9,307 bases of DNA, taken from NCBI GenBank assembly GCA_021828605.1, contig JAJZEG010000234.1, forward strand, positions 1-9,307, given 5' to 3'. The stretch is from Pseudomonadota bacterium (GTDB lineage Bacteria; Pseudomonadota; Alphaproteobacteria; Acetobacterales; Acetobacteraceae). The notes under the pieces are model-generated. The model did no database searches, was not told the origin of the DNA, and worked only from the letters and a program-made list of their open reading frames with translations. Both the position numbers and the translations under genes were made by a program. Each line of letters starts with the position of its first letter. The first letter of the stretch is position 1. Positions 7,801 through 9,307 of the stretch are shown piece by piece.

Positions 7801-9003
7801 GCGCTTGGCCGCCTTGATGGTGGTCGCGAGACCGTATTTTTCCAGCTTGGCGTAAATGAACGGCTTGAACAGTTCGAGCGCCATTTTTTTCGGCAGGCCG
7901 CACTGATGCAGCTTCAGTTCCGGCCCGACCACAATGACCGACCGGCCCGAATAATCGACGCGCTTGCCCAGCAGGTTCTGACGGAACCGGCCCTGCTTGC
8001 CCTTCAACATATCCGACAGTGATTTCAGCGGACGCTTGTTGGTGCCGGTAATCGCGCGGCCGCGACGACCATTATCAAACAACGCATCGACCGATTCCTG
8101 CAGCATGCGCTTTTCGTTGCGCACAATAATATCCGGTGCGCGCAGCTCGATCAGCCGCTTCAAACGGTTGTTCCGGTTGATCACCCGACGATACAAATCA
8201 TTGAGGTCGGATGTCGCAAACCGCCCGCCATCCAGCGGCACCAACGGGCGCAATTCCGGCGGGATCACCGGCACCACGTCGAGGATCATCCATTCCGGGC
8301 GGGTGCCCGACGCCAAAAACGCCTCAACCAGCTTGAGCCGCTTGACCAGTTTTTTGCGCTTCGCTTCCGATGTCGCAACCTTCAGGTCCGCGCGCATGGT
8401 CACTTTTTCGGTTTCCAGATCGATTTGCGCCAGAATCGACTTAATCGCTTCCGCACCAATCCCGGCCTTGAACGCGTCTTCACCAAACTCATCCTGCTTG
8501 GCGTACAAATCATCTTCCGACAGCAGCGAATAGCGCTTCAAATCCGTGGTGTACGGATCAAGCACAATATAGCTCTCGAAATACAGAACTTTTTCCAGGT
8601 CTTTCAACGACATATCGGGCATCATGGTCGCGATGCGGCTCGGCAGCGACTTCAAAAACCAGATATGCGCAACCGGCGAAGCCAGTTCGATATGCCCCAT
8701 CCGTTCACGCCGCACCTTCGCGAGCGTGACCTCAACGCCGCATTTTTCGCAAATAATGCCGCGGAACTTCATGCGCTTATATTTGCCGCACAGGCACTCA
8801 TAATCCTTGATCGGCCCGAAAATCCGCGCGCAGAACAAGCCATCGCGTTCCGGCTTGAACGTCCGGTAATTGATGGTTTCCGGCTTTTTGATTTCGCCGA
8901 ACGACCAGGAGCGGATTTGCTCAGGCGAGGCAATCTGGATCTTGATTTGGTCGAAAGTTGCCGCCTGGCCGGTCTGGCCGAGAATTTTCATCAGGTCGTT
9001 CAT
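4843..9003 (-). CDS. rpoC: DNA-directed RNA polymerase subunit beta'
   Basis: Beta' forms the clamp and half of the active centre of RNA polymerase. The 1386-residue protein has the usual alphaproteobacterial length. The N-terminal zinc site uses Cys70, Cys72, Cys85 and Cys88. The lid/rudder region is around 250-350 ([20 protein letters not shown]). The catalytic NADFDGDQM (460-468) supplies Asp462, Asp464 and Asp466 for magnesium. The bridge helix ([20 protein letters not shown]) spans about 775-794. The second zinc site uses Cys809, Cys883, Cys890 and Cys893. The trigger loop is around 911-936 ([16 protein letters not shown]). The start ATG has AAAGGG 7 nt upstream and matches the family start [10 protein letters not shown]. 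It follows rpoB after 75 nt and ends at the terminator 34 nt downstream. All key residues are intact. Confidence 0.99.
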   Translation of the reverse strand: MNDLMKILGQTGQAATFDQIKIQIASPEQIRSWSFGEIKKPETINYRTFKPERDGLFCARIFGPIKDYECLCGKYKRMKFRGIICEKCGVEVTLAKVRRERMGHIELASPVAHIWFLKSLPSRIATMMPDMSLKDLEKVLYFESYIVLDPYTTDLKRYSLLSEDDLYAKQDEFGEDAFKAGIGAEAIKSILAQIDLETEKVTMRADLKVATSEAKRKKLVKRLKLVEAFLASGTRPEWMILDVVPVIPPELRPLVPLDGGRFATSDLNDLYRRVINRNNRLKRLIELRAPDIIVRNEKRMLQESVDALFDNGRRGRAITGTNKRPLKSLSDMLKGKQGRFRQNLLGKRVDYSGRSVIVVGPELKLHQCGLPKKMALELFKPFIYAKLEKYGLATTIKAAKRMVEKERPEVWDILEEVIREHPVMLNRAPTLHRLGIQAFEPILIEGKAIQLHPLVCTAFNADFDGDQMAVHVPLSIEAQLEARVLMMSTNNILNPANGKPIIVPSQDIVLGLYYLSLESPRFSAVKDEDAQAFGSVDEIEHALSQGIVHLHDKIRARITRTLADGTLVRERVATTPGRMLVGRLLPNHVDLPFALVNKQLIKKNVSDVIDAVYRHCGQKEAVIFCDRMMGLGFAHAARAGISFGKDDMVIPPEKHKLLEKTQTEVKEFETQYHDGLITAGERYNKVIDAWTKCNDAVAAAMMREISRQDPGKPTNSVWMMSHSGARGSPAQMRQLAGMRGLMAKPSGQIIEQPILSNFKEGLTVAEYFNSTHGARKGLADTALKTANSGYLTRRLVDVAQDSIVVLEDCGTERGLTARSVMDGGEVISSLSERVLGRSAAEPVIDPTDNRVIVEPGELIDELAADWIERSGVEQVKIRSALTCEARIGVCAKCYGRDLARGTPVNIGEAVGVIAAQSIGEPGTQLTMRTFHIGGAAQRGAEKSTVEASHDGTASIRNRTIVTNSSGQPIVMSRNCEIAIIDSSKRERARFRVPYGARLLTDEGEAIARGAKLAEWDPYTLPIITERDGIVEFADLLDGVTLIERTDDVTGLTSKVVVDYKQSAKGADLRPRLLMKDDKGEIIRLANGGEARYFLSPDSILSIESGAHAAAGDVLARIPREGGKTRDITGGLPRVAELFEARRPKDHSIIAEIDGRVEIGKDYKAKRRVIVKNDETGEEAEHLVPKGKHVSVQEGDYVRRGDPLVDGPRVPHDILRVMGVEALSEYLINEIQEVYRLQGVKINDKHIEVVVRQMLQKMEVTEPGDTTFLVGELIDRIEFDTENEARLKADERPAQGVPVLQGITKASLQTQSFISAASFQETTRVLTEAATAGKVDNLVGLKENVIVGRLIPAGTGSVMSRMRAIAAGRDKTLTATRPALPGRSAAE

Positions 9004-9022
9004 ATTATGTCCCTTTCACGGG

Positions 9023-9046
9023 GCCGCCGGGCGTTAACCCGGCGGC
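9023..9046 (-). other. GC hairpin between rpoB and rpoC
   Basis: A perfect, all-GC 9-bp stem (GCCGCCGGG and CCCGGCGGC) encloses the 6-nt loop TTAACG. It lies 32 nt after the rpoB stop and 19 nt before the rpoC start. It has no following U run, so it is not a standard terminator. It may be a processing or mRNA-stability element that sets the beta to beta' ratio; that is inference. Confidence 0.65.
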
Positions 9047-9078
9047 GGAATCGCCATTCATGATCAAAGCGTCGTCGG

Positions 9079-9307
<229 letters not shown>

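Noticed and set aside
7351..9063. Several plus-strand open frames of 150-220 codons opposite rpoC.
   Set aside because: They are shadows of rpoC codon bias, without recognisable protein features or Shine-Dalgarno support. rpoC on the other strand is complete with all catalytic and zinc-binding residues.

Overview
The window is a stretch of core gene-expression genes from an alphaproteobacterium. All genes lie on the minus strand, so transcription runs from high to low coordinates. In that order they are: rpoB (3' end only), rpoC, rpsL (S12), rpsG (S7), tuf (EF-Tu), rpsJ (S10), rplC (L3), rplD (L4), rplW (L23) and rplB (L2, 5' end only). The protein sequences are closest, from memory, to Rhodospirillales and in particular to Acetobacteraceae (L3 most clearly). 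That placement is an inference and was not tested by a search. The DNA is GC-rich and the third codon positions are consistent with one native genome throughout. I see no mobile element, CRISPR array, tRNA, rRNA or foreign island.

Layout. Positions 9307-4843 hold the end of the RNA polymerase operon. The rpoB stop is followed by a 75-nt gap with a strong GC hairpin and then rpoC. A near-perfect intrinsic terminator (4779-4808) closes this unit. Positions 4778-4524 are a non-coding leader of roughly 255 nt. It carries a weak promoter candidate (4716-4744) and two RNA hairpins, the second followed by a short U run and so attenuator-like. Positions 4523-1 are the fused str and S10 operons: rpsL-rpsG-tuf-rpsJ-rplC-rplD-rplW-rplB. 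Spacing is tight (11 nt, 80 nt, 66 nt, 21 nt, 11 nt, a 4-nt overlap and 14 nt), and a good Shine-Dalgarno sequence precedes most starts.

How the genes work together. RpoB and RpoC form the catalytic centre of RNA polymerase. S12, S7 and S10 belong to the small ribosomal subunit. L3, L4, L23 and L2 belong to the large subunit. EF-Tu delivers aminoacyl-tRNA to the ribosome. Grouping them lets the cell scale transcription and translation capacity together with growth.

What stands out. First, fusA (EF-G), which normally sits between rpsG and tuf, is absent, leaving only 80 nt there. Second, L23 has a Lys/Pro/Ala-rich N-terminal extension of about 34 residues, supported by its own Shine-Dalgarno and ATGA overlap. 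Third, several hairpins sit at operon junctions: rpoB/rpoC, the rpsL leader and tuf/rpsJ. Fourth, the rpsL-rpsG gap is too short to hold an E. coli-type S7 autoregulatory site. I found no convincing new biological system here; this is a housekeeping region with some local variations.
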